Source: G963720515 sp963720515
GTDB lineage: Bacteria > Actinomycetota > Thermoleophilia > Gaiellales > Gaiellaceae
Length of the DNA stretch: 64,000 bases
Direction: 5' to 3'
Assembly (NCBI GenBank): GCA_963720515.1
Contig: OY970397.1
Coordinates: 1,426,001-1,490,000, forward strand
Position numbers and translations under genes: made by a program. Positions 55,588 through 63,171 of the stretch are shown in pieces. Position 1 is the stretch's first letter. Every line of letters starts with the position of its first letter. The notes below the pieces were generated by a model. That model worked only from the letters and a program-made list of their open reading frames with translations. It did not search any database and was not told the DNA's origin.

Positions 55588-55634
55588 GCCATGGCCCGGT
55601 GCCAGGCACATGGCCGTGGCCGGCGGGGACAGGC
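55588..55634. repeat. Dispersed intergenic repeat, copy C
   Basis: GGCCATGGCCCGGTGCCAGG then CACATGGCCGTGGCCGGCGG; diverged third copy of the family at 22901 and 23051, with palindromic GGCCATGGCC and GTGCCAGGCAC. Confidence 0.45.
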
Positions 55635-55640
55635 GACCGG

Positions 55641-56447
55641 CTAGCCGGCGCGCAGCGTGAGCACGGTCGCCTCCGGCCGGGCGAGGAAGCGGAACGGGAC
55701 GAAGCTCGTGCCGAGGCCGCGCGATACGTGGAGCCACCCGGCGGGGGTCTCGTGCAGCCCCTGCCAGTACGGCGCGCGGAAGTCCTTCAGCCGAAGCTTC
55801 CCCCACGGCGTCGGCAGGCAGAGCTGGCCGCCGTGGTAGTGGCCCGCGAGGACGAGGTCGAACACGCCCGGCGGGACGCGCCGCACGACCTCGGGGTAGT
55901 GGCAGAGCAGGATGCGGACGTCCGCGCCGGGATCGACGCGCTCCGCAGGCCGCGACCGCCCCTCGCTGTACGCGGCCGGATCCACGCCGACAACCTGCAC
56001 GCGCGCGCCGCGGAGCTCGTACGCCGCGGCCTCGTCGCGCAGGATCGGCAGGTCGAGGCCGGAGAAATCGGGCGGATGCCGGAAGGGGTCACGCGAGTCG
56101 TCCACGTCGTGGTTTCCGAGGATGCAGACGACCGGCGCGACCGCCGCGAGTCGCGCCAGCGCGTCCTGGAGCGCGCCGAGCCCCCGCGCACGCGTCACGA
56201 GGTCGCCGGTCACCGCGACGAGATCGGGCGGCTCGGCCTCGGCCCAGGCGACCGCCTTCCGCACCGCCCGGCCCGAGAACGACACCGTGCCGAGGTGGAG
56301 GTCGGACAGGTGCAGCACGCGGAGCGGCGCCGCGAGCCCGGGCACGACAACGTCCACCCGCCGCCGCTCCAGCCACTGCGACTCGAAGAGCCCCCACGCG
56401 GCGAGCGCGACCAGCGCGCCCGCAACAACAGCGAGCCAGACCGTTAC
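55641..56447 (-). CDS. Metallophosphoesterase with N-terminal TM helix
   Basis: About 268 residues. Metal motifs in order: LSDLHLGTVSFS, VTGDLVTRARG, ILGNHDVDDS, CHYPEVVRR and LAGHYHGGQLCLP. The N-terminal TM helix (VWLAVVAGALVALAAWGLFE) puts the enzyme on the membrane. The only 5' codon before the TM segment is GTA at 56447, which overlaps the sdhE stop TAA; a GTGA junction like those elsewhere would need one G here. GTG 56357 is the next start but would drop the TM helix. Confidence 0.85.
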   Translation of the reverse strand, partial: VTVWLAVVAGALVALAAWGLFESQWLERRRVDVVVPGLAAPLRVLHLSDLHLGTVSFSGRAVRKAVAWAEAEPPDLVAVTGDLVTRARGLGALQDALARLAAVAPVVCILGNHDVDDSRDPFRHPPDFSGLDLPILRDEAAAYELRGARVQVVGVDPAAYSEGRSRPAERVDPGADVRILLCHYPEVVRRVPPGVFDLVLAGHYHGGQLCLPTPWGKLRLKDFRAPYWQGLHETPAGWLHVSRGLGTSFVPFRFLARPEATVLTLRAG

Positions 56448-57331
56448 GGCGTCTCGAGCTTCTGGAGCACGGGCTCGACCGACACGACGTGGCGCTTGAA
56501 CTTGAGCTCGGAGGCCTCGAGCCCGGCCGCGACGCCGATCAGCTGCGAGAGGTGCAGGATCGGCATGTTGAACGCGCGACCGGTCTGCGCCTCGAGCTTC
56601 TGCTGCCAGGCATCGAGCGAGAGGTGGCAGAGCGGGCACGGCGTGACCATCGCGTCGGCGCCGGCCTCCATCGCCTGCTCGATCGGCAGGATCAGCTCGT
56701 TGAGCGCGGTCTCCTCACGGGCCTGGATGATCGGGAAGCCGCAGCACTTGATCTTCGCCGGATAGTCGATCGGCTCGCCGCCGCAGGCGGAGATGATCGC
56801 CTCGAGCGACCACGGCTTGTCCGGGTCCTCGAAGCCCATGAGCTTCGACGGGCGGAGGATCTGGCACCCGTAGAACGGCGCGACCTTGAGCCCCTTGAGC
56901 CCGCGGTGCGCGGTCTCCTTCAGCTTGTCGTAGCCCTCGCCCTCGGCGATCAGCCAGAGGAGGTGCCGGACCTCGACCGTGCCGCGGTACTCGGGGGCGC
57001 CGACCGCGCGAAGGTTCTCGCTCACGCGCGCGAGGAGCGCCTCGTCGTTCTGCAGCATGTGGTTCGCCTGCCGCAGGTTGAGCGTGCAGACGTTGCAGAT
57101 CGTCATGAGCGTGTCCGCGCCGGTCGCCTCGGCGTAGGCGAGGATCCGCGCGTTCAGGTGGAGGTAGTAGTCCGGCTCCGCCTCGTGGATGTCGCCCGCG
57201 CCGCAGCACGTGACCGACTCGAGCTCGTCGAGCTCGAGGCCGAGCCGCGGGGCGAGCGCCTTCGTGGAGATGTCGAGCTCCTTCGCCGAGAGCGTGGCGA
57301 GGCAGCCGGTGTAGTACGCGACCCTTCTCAC
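56444..57331 (-). CDS. Succinate dehydrogenase subunit E / heterodisulfide-reductase B-like protein
   Basis: 295 residues with two CCG domains: ESVTCCGAGDIHEAEPDYYL...ICNVC and IKCCGFPIIQ...PCPLCHL, the cysteine patterns that hold an Fe-S cluster. In type E succinate:quinone reductases this subunit replaces the classical membrane anchors. It follows sdhB with a 4-bp overlap and no sdhC/sdhD genes are nearby, which matches the type E layout. GTG start at 57331. Confidence 0.9.
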   Translation of the reverse strand: MRRVAYYTGCLATLSAKELDISTKALAPRLGLELDELESVTCCGAGDIHEAEPDYYLHLNARILAYAEATGADTLMTICNVCTLNLRQANHMLQNDEALLARVSENLRAVGAPEYRGTVEVRHLLWLIAEGEGYDKLKETAHRGLKGLKVAPFYGCQILRPSKLMGFEDPDKPWSLEAIISACGGEPIDYPAKIKCCGFPIIQAREETALNELILPIEQAMEAGADAMVTPCPLCHLSLDAWQQKLEAQTGRAFNMPILHLSQLIGVAAGLEASELKFKRHVVSVEPVLQKLETP

Positions 57332-58359
57332 TTGTCTCCCTCGTCCGTGTCGTGGAGGTGGTAGTCGAGCTTCGCGAGCGCGTGCTCGCCCTGGACGTGG
57401 CCGGCCGCGCCCAGGCGGCCCTGCGTCTTCACCAGGTCGCGCAGCATCCGCGCCTCGCGCGCGTCCTTCGCCACGTGCGGCGGGAACGGCAGAGGCACCT
57501 TGCCCTTCTTCGCGAGCGAGACGGCGAACTTCGTCTCCTTGAGCGCCGAGATGACGCCCTGCGTCTTCGGCACGAGCTCGGTCTCGCGGAGCCAGCCCGT
57601 CGTCTCGGTCGAGCGGATGAACCACTTCGCGTGCTTCGCGCCCATGTCGCGGTCGATGCCGAGCCGGACCGACTCGGCGCCAAGCTTCGCGATCGCGTCG
57701 CGCGGGTCGACGCCCTTCGGGCAGCGCTCATTGCAGAAGTAGCAGCGCGTGCAGTCCCAGATCCCGTGGTCCGTGTTGTAGGACTCGAGCCGCTCGGCCT
57801 CGGTGTGGTCCCGCGGGTCGCCGACGAAGCGGAAGCCCTTCGCGAGCGCCGCCGGACCGAGGAACTCCGGGTCGGCCTCCATCGAGTTGCACTCGGAGAC
57901 GCAGCAGCCGCACATGATGCAGAGCGACTCCTTGTTGATCGGCGCCATCTCCTCCTGCGAGACGATGAACTCCTTCTCCGGGTACTCGACGAGCCCCCGC
58001 TCGAGCCACGGCTTCATCGCGCGCACCTTGCTCCAGAAAGGCGACATGTCGACGGCCAGGTCCTTCAGCACCGGCATGTTCCCCATCGGCGCGATCGTGG
58101 GGACGTGCCCGGCCTCGACGATCGGCGCCATGCGCTCCTTGCAGGCGAGGACCGCGCGGCCGTCCATGCGCATCCCGCAGGAGCCGCAGATCATCATCCG
58201 GCAGCTCTTGCGGTAGGCGAGCGTCCCGTCGACCGAGTCCTTGATGATGTCGAGCACGTCGAGCAGGCAGGCCCATTCGGGCGCCTCGACCTCGTAGCGC
58301 TTGAGCTCCCGCTCCCCCGTCGTCGGGTCGGAGCGCCAGATCTTCAGGGCGACGTCCAC
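57328..58359 (-). CDS. sdhB: Succinate dehydrogenase/fumarate reductase iron-sulfur subunit
   Basis: 343 residues. [2Fe-2S] site CRMMICGSCGMRMDG with the later Cys in VLACKER; the 4Fe and 3Fe ligands in CIMCGCCVSEC and CTRCYFCNERCPKG. The protein is longer than the classical 240-residue SdhB, with a C-terminal extension (about 250-343) typical of the SdhE-partnered type. GTG start at 58359; it overlaps sdhE and follows sdhA by 32 bp. Confidence 0.95.
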   Translation of the reverse strand: MDVALKIWRSDPTTGERELKRYEVEAPEWACLLDVLDIIKDSVDGTLAYRKSCRMMICGSCGMRMDGRAVLACKERMAPIVEAGHVPTIAPMGNMPVLKDLAVDMSPFWSKVRAMKPWLERGLVEYPEKEFIVSQEEMAPINKESLCIMCGCCVSECNSMEADPEFLGPAALAKGFRFVGDPRDHTEAERLESYNTDHGIWDCTRCYFCNERCPKGVDPRDAIAKLGAESVRLGIDRDMGAKHAKWFIRSTETTGWLRETELVPKTQGVISALKETKFAVSLAKKGKVPLPFPPHVAKDAREARMLRDLVKTQGRLGAAGHVQGEHALAKLDYHLHDTDEGDK

Positions 58360-58391
58360 GGGCTACTCGTCCCCTTTCGGTTGCGTTTTCA

Positions 58392-60074
58392 TCAGTACTT
58401 CCGCTCCATCGGCTCCCACTTCGTCATCCGCACCGGCGCCCAGTCGAGCGCGGGGGCGCCGTCGCGCCAGCGGACGATCGTGTGGCGCATGAAGTTCTCG
58501 TCGTCGCGGTCGGGATAGTCGTACGGCCGGGCGTGGGCGCCGCGGCTCTCCTTGCGCGCGATGCCGGCCTCGACCATGCAGGCCGAGAGCTCGAGCAGGA
58601 AGCCGAGCTCCATCGCCTGCGTCACGTCGTTGTTGAACACGGTGCCCTTGTCGTCCACGACGACGTGCTCGAACCGCTCGCGCAGGCTCTCGATCAGCTC
58701 GCCCTGCCGGCGCATCTGGTCCTCGCGGCGGAAGACGCCGAAGTTCTCGTGCATGGAGGACGCCATCTCGTCGCGGATCGCGTGCGGCCGCTCGCCGTCG
58801 CGCCGGTCGAGGAGCTCCTTGAGCTCAACCTGGGCGTCCGCGATCGCGCTCGATGGCACCGCCACCGTCGTGTGCCCCATCGCCCACTCGGCCGCGGCCG
58901 CGCCCGAGCGCTTGCCGTAGGTGATGGTCTCCATGAGCGCGTTGCCGCCCAGGCGGTTCGCGCCGTGCACCGAGACGCACGCGCACTCGCCCGCGGCGTA
59001 GAGCCCGTCGAGCTCGGTCTTGCCGTCGAGGTCGGTCTCGACGCCGCCCATGTGGTAGTGGGCGCCCGGCCGGACGGGGATCGGGTCGTAGATCGGATCC
59101 ACGCCCGCGAAGACCATGGAGAGCTCGCGCGTCCCGTGGAGCCGCTCGATGATCTTCTCCGCGCCGAGGTGGCGCAGGTCGAGGAGGACGTTGCCGTCCA
59201 CGCCCCGGCCCTGATCGATCTCGGTCTGCTCCGCACGCGAGATGACGTCGCGCGAGGCGAGCTCCATCGCGTTCGGCGCGTAGTCCTTGAGGAACCGCTC
59301 GCTCTCCGAGTTCAGGAGGTAGGCGCCTTCGCCGCGGCAGCCCTCGGTGATCAGCACGCCGGTCGGGGAGAGCGTCGTCGGGTGGAACTGCATCATCTCC
59401 ATGTCCTTCAGGGGCACGCCCATCCGGAGCGCGAGCGCCATGCCGTCGCCCGTGCAGGAGTACGCGTTCGTCGTCCCCGTGTAGAGGCGGCCCGCGCCGC
59501 CGGTCGCGAGGATGACCGTTTTCGCGCCGATCGCCTTGAGGCCGCCGTTCAGGATGTCCCAGGCGATGACGCCCTGGCAGCGCCCGTCGTCCTCGACGAG
59601 CTTCCAGGCGAACCACTCCTCGTAGGCGGGGATGTCGCGCCGCATGACCTGCTCGTAGAGCACGTGCACGAGCACGTGGCCCGTGATGTCCGCGGCGAAC
59701 GCGGTGCGGGGCTCGCCGGCGGCGCCGAACGGGCGCTGCGCGATCTTCCCTTCCTCGTTCCGCGAGAAGACGGCGCCCCAGTGCTCGAGCTGGTACACGT
59801 CGTCGGGCGCCTCGTCGCAGAGCACCTGGATCGCGTCCTGGTCGCCCAGGTAGTCGGAGCCCTTGACCGTGTCGAACGCGTGCTTCTCGGGGTCGTCCTC
59901 GGACGCGTTTCCGAGCGCCGCGTTGATGCCGCCCTCGGCCGCGCCGGAGTGGCTGCGAACCGGATGGATCTTGGAGAGAAGTGCGACGTCCGCCCCCGCG
60001 TCATGGGCTTCGATCGCGGCGCGCATCCCGGCACAGCCGGCGCCGACGATGAGGACGTCGTGCTGAGCTTCCAC
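58392..60074 (-). CDS. sdhA: Succinate dehydrogenase/fumarate reductase flavoprotein subunit
   Basis: 560 residues. VLIVGAGCAGMRAAIEA is the FAD motif; the flavin-linked His lies in VRSHSGAAEGGINAALG; catalytic region MQFHPTTLSPTG and GECACVSVHGANRLGGNALM. It oxidises succinate to fumarate (or the reverse) and transfers electrons through SdhB to SdhE. GTG start at 60074, with a TAGCGT -10 box about 9 nt upstream. It begins the sdhA-B-E operon. Confidence 0.96.
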   Translation of the reverse strand: MEAQHDVLIVGAGCAGMRAAIEAHDAGADVALLSKIHPVRSHSGAAEGGINAALGNASEDDPEKHAFDTVKGSDYLGDQDAIQVLCDEAPDDVYQLEHWGAVFSRNEEGKIAQRPFGAAGEPRTAFAADITGHVLVHVLYEQVMRRDIPAYEEWFAWKLVEDDGRCQGVIAWDILNGGLKAIGAKTVILATGGAGRLYTGTTNAYSCTGDGMALALRMGVPLKDMEMMQFHPTTLSPTGVLITEGCRGEGAYLLNSESERFLKDYAPNAMELASRDVISRAEQTEIDQGRGVDGNVLLDLRHLGAEKIIERLHGTRELSMVFAGVDPIYDPIPVRPGAHYHMGGVETDLDGKTELDGLYAAGECACVSVHGANRLGGNALMETITYGKRSGAAAAEWAMGHTTVAVPSSAIADAQVELKELLDRRDGERPHAIRDEMASSMHENFGVFRREDQMRRQGELIESLRERFEHVVVDDKGTVFNNDVTQAMELGFLLELSACMVEAGIARKESRGAHARPYDYPDRDDENFMRHTIVRWRDGAPALDWAPVRMTKWEPMERKY

Positions 60075-60083
60075 CGAACGGAG

Positions 60084-60089
60084 ACGCTA
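60084..60089 (-). promoter_or_regulatory. -10 box of the sdhABE operon
   Basis: TAGCGT on the minus strand, 9 nt before the sdhA GTG. Confidence 0.4.
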
Positions 60090-60136
60090 TACGACGAGGC
60101 GGGGACTGCGCCTCGTGACGACAGGCGCTAGGAGGG

Positions 60137-61738
60137 CTAAGCGCGCGGCCCGGCGGAGGCGATCGCCTCGCCGGCGTCCTCGGCGAACTTCAGGAAGTTC
60201 TCGTTGAACTTCCCGGCGAGGTAGGCCGCCTTCTCGTCGTAGGCGGCGGGATCGGCCCACGTCGAGCGCGGGTCGAGGAGCGCGGAGTCCACGCCGGGCA
60301 CCTCGATGGGCACCTCGAAGCCGAAGACCGGGTCCCCCCGGTACTTGACGCCCTCGAGCTCGCCTGAGAGCGCCGCGTCGAGCAGGGCGCGCGTCGCCGC
60401 GATCGGCATGCGCTCGCCCTCGCCGAAGGGCCCGCCCGTCCAGCCGGTGTTCACGAGCCAGACGGAGGCGCCGTGCTCGTCGAGCTTCTTCCCGAGGAGC
60501 CGCGCGTACACGGCGGGCGGCTGCGGCATGAACGGGGCGCCGAAGCACGCCGAGAAGGTCGGCTGCGGCTCGGTCACGCCGATCTCCGTCCCGGCCAGCT
60601 TGGCCGTGAAGCCGGAGACGAAGTAGAAGAGCGCCTGATCGCGCGAGAGGCGCGCGATGGGCGGCAGGATCCCGAAGGCGTCCGCCGTGAGGAAGACGAC
60701 CGAGCTCGGGTGGCCCGCGCGCTTCTCGGGCAGCGCGTTCGCGATCTGCTCGAGTGTGTACGCCGCGCGCGTGTTCTCGGTCTTCGAGTCGTCGTCGAGG
60801 TCGAGGCGGCCCTGCTCGTCGGCGACCACGTTCTCGAGCACGGTCCCCCAGGAGTGCGTGGTCTTGAAGATCTCGGGCTCGGCCTCGGCCGAGAGGCGGA
60901 TCACCTTGGCGTAACAGCCGCCCTCGAAGTTGAAGACGCCCTCGTTCCCCCAGCCGTGCTCGTCGTCGCCGATCAGCTTGCGTTCGGGATCGGCGGAGAG
61001 CGTGGTCTTGCCGGTGCCGGAGAGGCCGAAGAAGACCGCGACGCGCCCGTCCTCGCCGACGTTCGCCGAGCAGTGCATCGGGAGGACGCCGTCGAGCGGC
61101 AGGCGATCGTTCATGAGGCTGAAGATGGACTTTTTGATCTCGCCCGCGTAGAACGTCCCGCCGATCACGACCTCGAGCCGCGTGGGATGGAGGACGACGA
61201 AGGTCTCCGACCGGGTGCCGTCCTCCTCGGGATCGGCCTCGAGGTCGGGCGCGTGCAGCACAGTCGCGTCCGGCTCGAAGTCCTCGAGCTCCTCCTCGGT
61301 CGGCTCGATGAAGAGCGTCTTCGCGAAGAGCGCGTGGTACGGGCGGTTGGTCACGACGCGGACAGAGAGTCGGTGTGCGGGGTCGGCGCCGGCGAACGCA
61401 TCGATGACGTAGAGGACGTCCTCGTCCGAGAGATGCGCGGCCACCTTGGCGCGCAGCCCATCGAAGTGCTCCTCGTCGATCGGGCAGTTCACGTCGCCCC
61501 ACCAGATGCGGTCGTGCGACTCGGGCTCGTCCACGATGAACTTGTCCTTGGGCGAGCGGCCCGTGTGCTTGCCCGTGTCCACCATGAGCGGCCCGCCCTC
61601 CGCGAGGCGCCCCTCGCCGCGCTCGAGCGCATGCGTGTAGAGGAGCGCGGTGGTCGGGTTGCGGAGGACGCGTCCGCTGGGATCGAGTCCGTGATCCTCG
61701 AGCCCGCCGTGACCTTGTACCGGTGTGGTGATCGCCAT
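60137..61738 (-). CDS. pckA: Phosphoenolpyruvate carboxykinase (ATP)
   Basis: 533 residues, ATP-type (not GTP-type). P-loop FGLSGTGKTTLSADPERKLI, the DEHGWG metal loop, NFEGGCYAKVIRLS and CFGAPFMPQPP match the PckA family. It converts oxaloacetate + ATP to PEP + CO2 and links the succinate pathway next door to gluconeogenesis. ATG 61738 is preferred over 61771 because only the later start gives a normal N-terminus (MAITTPVQG). It lies 62 bp upstream of the sdhA GTG and points toward it. Confidence 0.96.
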   Translation of the reverse strand: MAITTPVQGHGGLEDHGLDPSGRVLRNPTTALLYTHALERGEGRLAEGGPLMVDTGKHTGRSPKDKFIVDEPESHDRIWWGDVNCPIDEEHFDGLRAKVAAHLSDEDVLYVIDAFAGADPAHRLSVRVVTNRPYHALFAKTLFIEPTEEELEDFEPDATVLHAPDLEADPEEDGTRSETFVVLHPTRLEVVIGGTFYAGEIKKSIFSLMNDRLPLDGVLPMHCSANVGEDGRVAVFFGLSGTGKTTLSADPERKLIGDDEHGWGNEGVFNFEGGCYAKVIRLSAEAEPEIFKTTHSWGTVLENVVADEQGRLDLDDDSKTENTRAAYTLEQIANALPEKRAGHPSSVVFLTADAFGILPPIARLSRDQALFYFVSGFTAKLAGTEIGVTEPQPTFSACFGAPFMPQPPAVYARLLGKKLDEHGASVWLVNTGWTGGPFGEGERMPIAATRALLDAALSGELEGVKYRGDPVFGFEVPIEVPGVDSALLDPRSTWADPAAYDEKAAYLAGKFNENFLKFAEDAGEAIASAGPRA

Positions 61739-61806
61739 GTGTCGGTCGTACCCGCGTGCCTGCACGCGCAACGTGAAGGCGGTAAGGCTATCCGGCGCGC
61801 GGCCGC

Positions 61807-61812
61807 TACGCT
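61807..61812 (+). promoter_or_regulatory. -10 box of the SRPBCC remnant
   Basis: TACGCT ends 6 nt before the ATG at 61819, so a leaderless promoter has survived while most of the gene has not. Confidence 0.4.
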
Positions 61813-61818
61813 CGCCGA

Positions 61819-61976
61819 ATGCCGGGCCGCGACCTCGCGCTCGAGCCGACGCAGGTCGTTCCGCGCCCCCGCGATGAGGTCTTCGCGGGCTTCTCCGACC
61901 CCTCGACTACCGCCGCGGGCGGCTGGCCGAGCTGCTCGGCGGGAGCGACGTGACGAACGAGGCGCCCGTGGCGTAG
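61819..61976 (+). pseudogene. Internally deleted SRPBCC (START-like) gene
   Basis: The 5' piece reads MPGRDLALEPTQVVPRPRDE then VFAGFSDP, the start of SRPBCC/polyketide-cyclase-like proteins; the 3' piece in another frame reads LDYRRGRLAELLGGSDVTNE, the usual C-terminal helix of the same family, ending at TAG 61974. The roughly 110 residues expected between them are missing. It is therefore a deletion remnant. It overlaps the 3' end of the convergent DUF2071 gene. Confidence 0.55.
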
Positions 61977-62533
61977 AGCAGGTTGGGCGGCCCGGCCGGA
62001 TCGAGGCCGAGCGCCAGGAGCACCCGGGCCTCCACCTCTCCGTCCGGCTCGGCCGCCCGCCACTCGGCGGGGCCGCGCTCGACGTCGAAGCTCCGCAGGC
62101 CGCCCGCCTCGAAGAGCCCGCGCTCGTGGTCGCCGAGCTCCCCGGGATCGGTGGCGGCGCCGATCCGGAACGGGATGCGGACCCCGAGGGCGGGCGCACG
62201 CTCGAGCCCCGGCTCCACGTGGATCCGCGCGTAGCGGAACGGCGCGCCGAACAGGACCCCCGGCAACCCGCCCGCGGTCACGTAGGAGCGGAGGAAGAGC
62301 ACGGTCGGCTCGTCCTCGTGCTCCACGTAGGTGCGCACGTTCAGCTGCGAGAACGGGGGCGTCGGCACCCGCCCGAGCCGGCCGGGGCCGAACCGCACCG
62401 CAACCACGGAGACGAGATGGCGCCCGCCCACCGTCGCGGGCGCGAGCCCGGCGGGCGCAACGCGCTCGATCGCCGCCGGGTCGACCGGCCAGGAGCAGAG
62501 CACGAGGTCGCGGACGGCGAGCCGGAGGCGCAC
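61907..62533 (-). CDS. DUF2071 (YqjF-like) protein
   Basis: 208 residues. LVLCSWPVDPAAIERVAPAG, the central TYVEHEDEPTVLFLRSYVTA and PFRYARIHVE match the DUF2071 family, whose function is not established. GTG start at 62533. Its last ~25 residues overlap the SRPBCC remnant; family members usually end near LLYATGASFVTSLPP, so the final residues may be non-native. Confidence 0.82.
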   Translation of the reverse strand: MRLRLAVRDLVLCSWPVDPAAIERVAPAGLAPATVGGRHLVSVVAVRFGPGRLGRVPTPPFSQLNVRTYVEHEDEPTVLFLRSYVTAGGLPGVLFGAPFRYARIHVEPGLERAPALGVRIPFRIGAATDPGELGDHERGLFEAGGLRSFDVERGPAEWRAAEPDGEVEARVLLALGLDPAGPPNLLYATGASFVTSLPPSSSASRPRR

Positions 62534-62570
62534 GGCGCAAGTGTCGCGCCTCCGGCCGCCGCCCTGCGAG

Positions 62571-63080
62571 CTAGTCGAAGACCGCGCAGAACGGCTCCAG
62601 CTCGTTCCCGGCCTCGATGCCCTCCCGGATCGGGTGCGGCCCGGCGGAGAAGAGGATCTCCCCGGTTCGCGGGTCGATCACGACGCGACCGACGTCCTTG
62701 AGCTGCTCGCCGAAGACGTTCGCGGCGAGCCCGGTCGCGACGATCAGCGGCCCGGAGTCGGTGAAGAGCGTCGTCTGCATGAAGTGGTCCGGCCCCTCCC
62801 GGAACGTCTGGCCGGTCGTCAGGTTGGCGATCGTGTTCTCCTCGTTGATGTGGATCTGTACGCGGACGAGCGCTCCGGTGGTCTCGTCGAAGAACCGGAA
62901 GCGGTCGCCGCTCAGGTGGATCTCCCAGCGCAGGACGCCGCAGGACGTGGCGCCCTGGACGACCTGGTTCTGGCTCACCTCGGTGCGCTGCGGTGCCCCC
63001 GCCCACGCGGGCGATGCGGCGAAGGCGGCGACGCCCAGCGCGGCGAGCAGGACTAGACGGCGGAGCAGGTGGTGACGCAC
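62571..63080 (-). CDS. Secreted hypothetical protein
   Basis: 169 residues. A clear signal peptide (LVLLAALGVAAFAASPAWA, cleavage before GAP) precedes a beta-rich domain with two Cys (SCGVLRWEIH and EPFCAVFD) that could form a disulfide. No family recognised. GTG start at 63080. Exported, probably released or surface-bound. Confidence 0.75.
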   Translation of the reverse strand: MRHHLLRRLVLLAALGVAAFAASPAWAGAPQRTEVSQNQVVQGATSCGVLRWEIHLSGDRFRFFDETTGALVRVQIHINEENTIANLTTGQTFREGPDHFMQTTLFTDSGPLIVATGLAANVFGEQLKDVGRVVIDPRTGEILFSAGPHPIREGIEAGNELEPFCAVFD

Positions 63081-63171
63081 GAAGTCTCCCTTCTTCGGGT
63101 GTCAGAACGCTGCCCTGACGGGCGCTCCGATCCTATGACGGACGGGGCGCCGCGGCAGGAACGGGTCGCGA

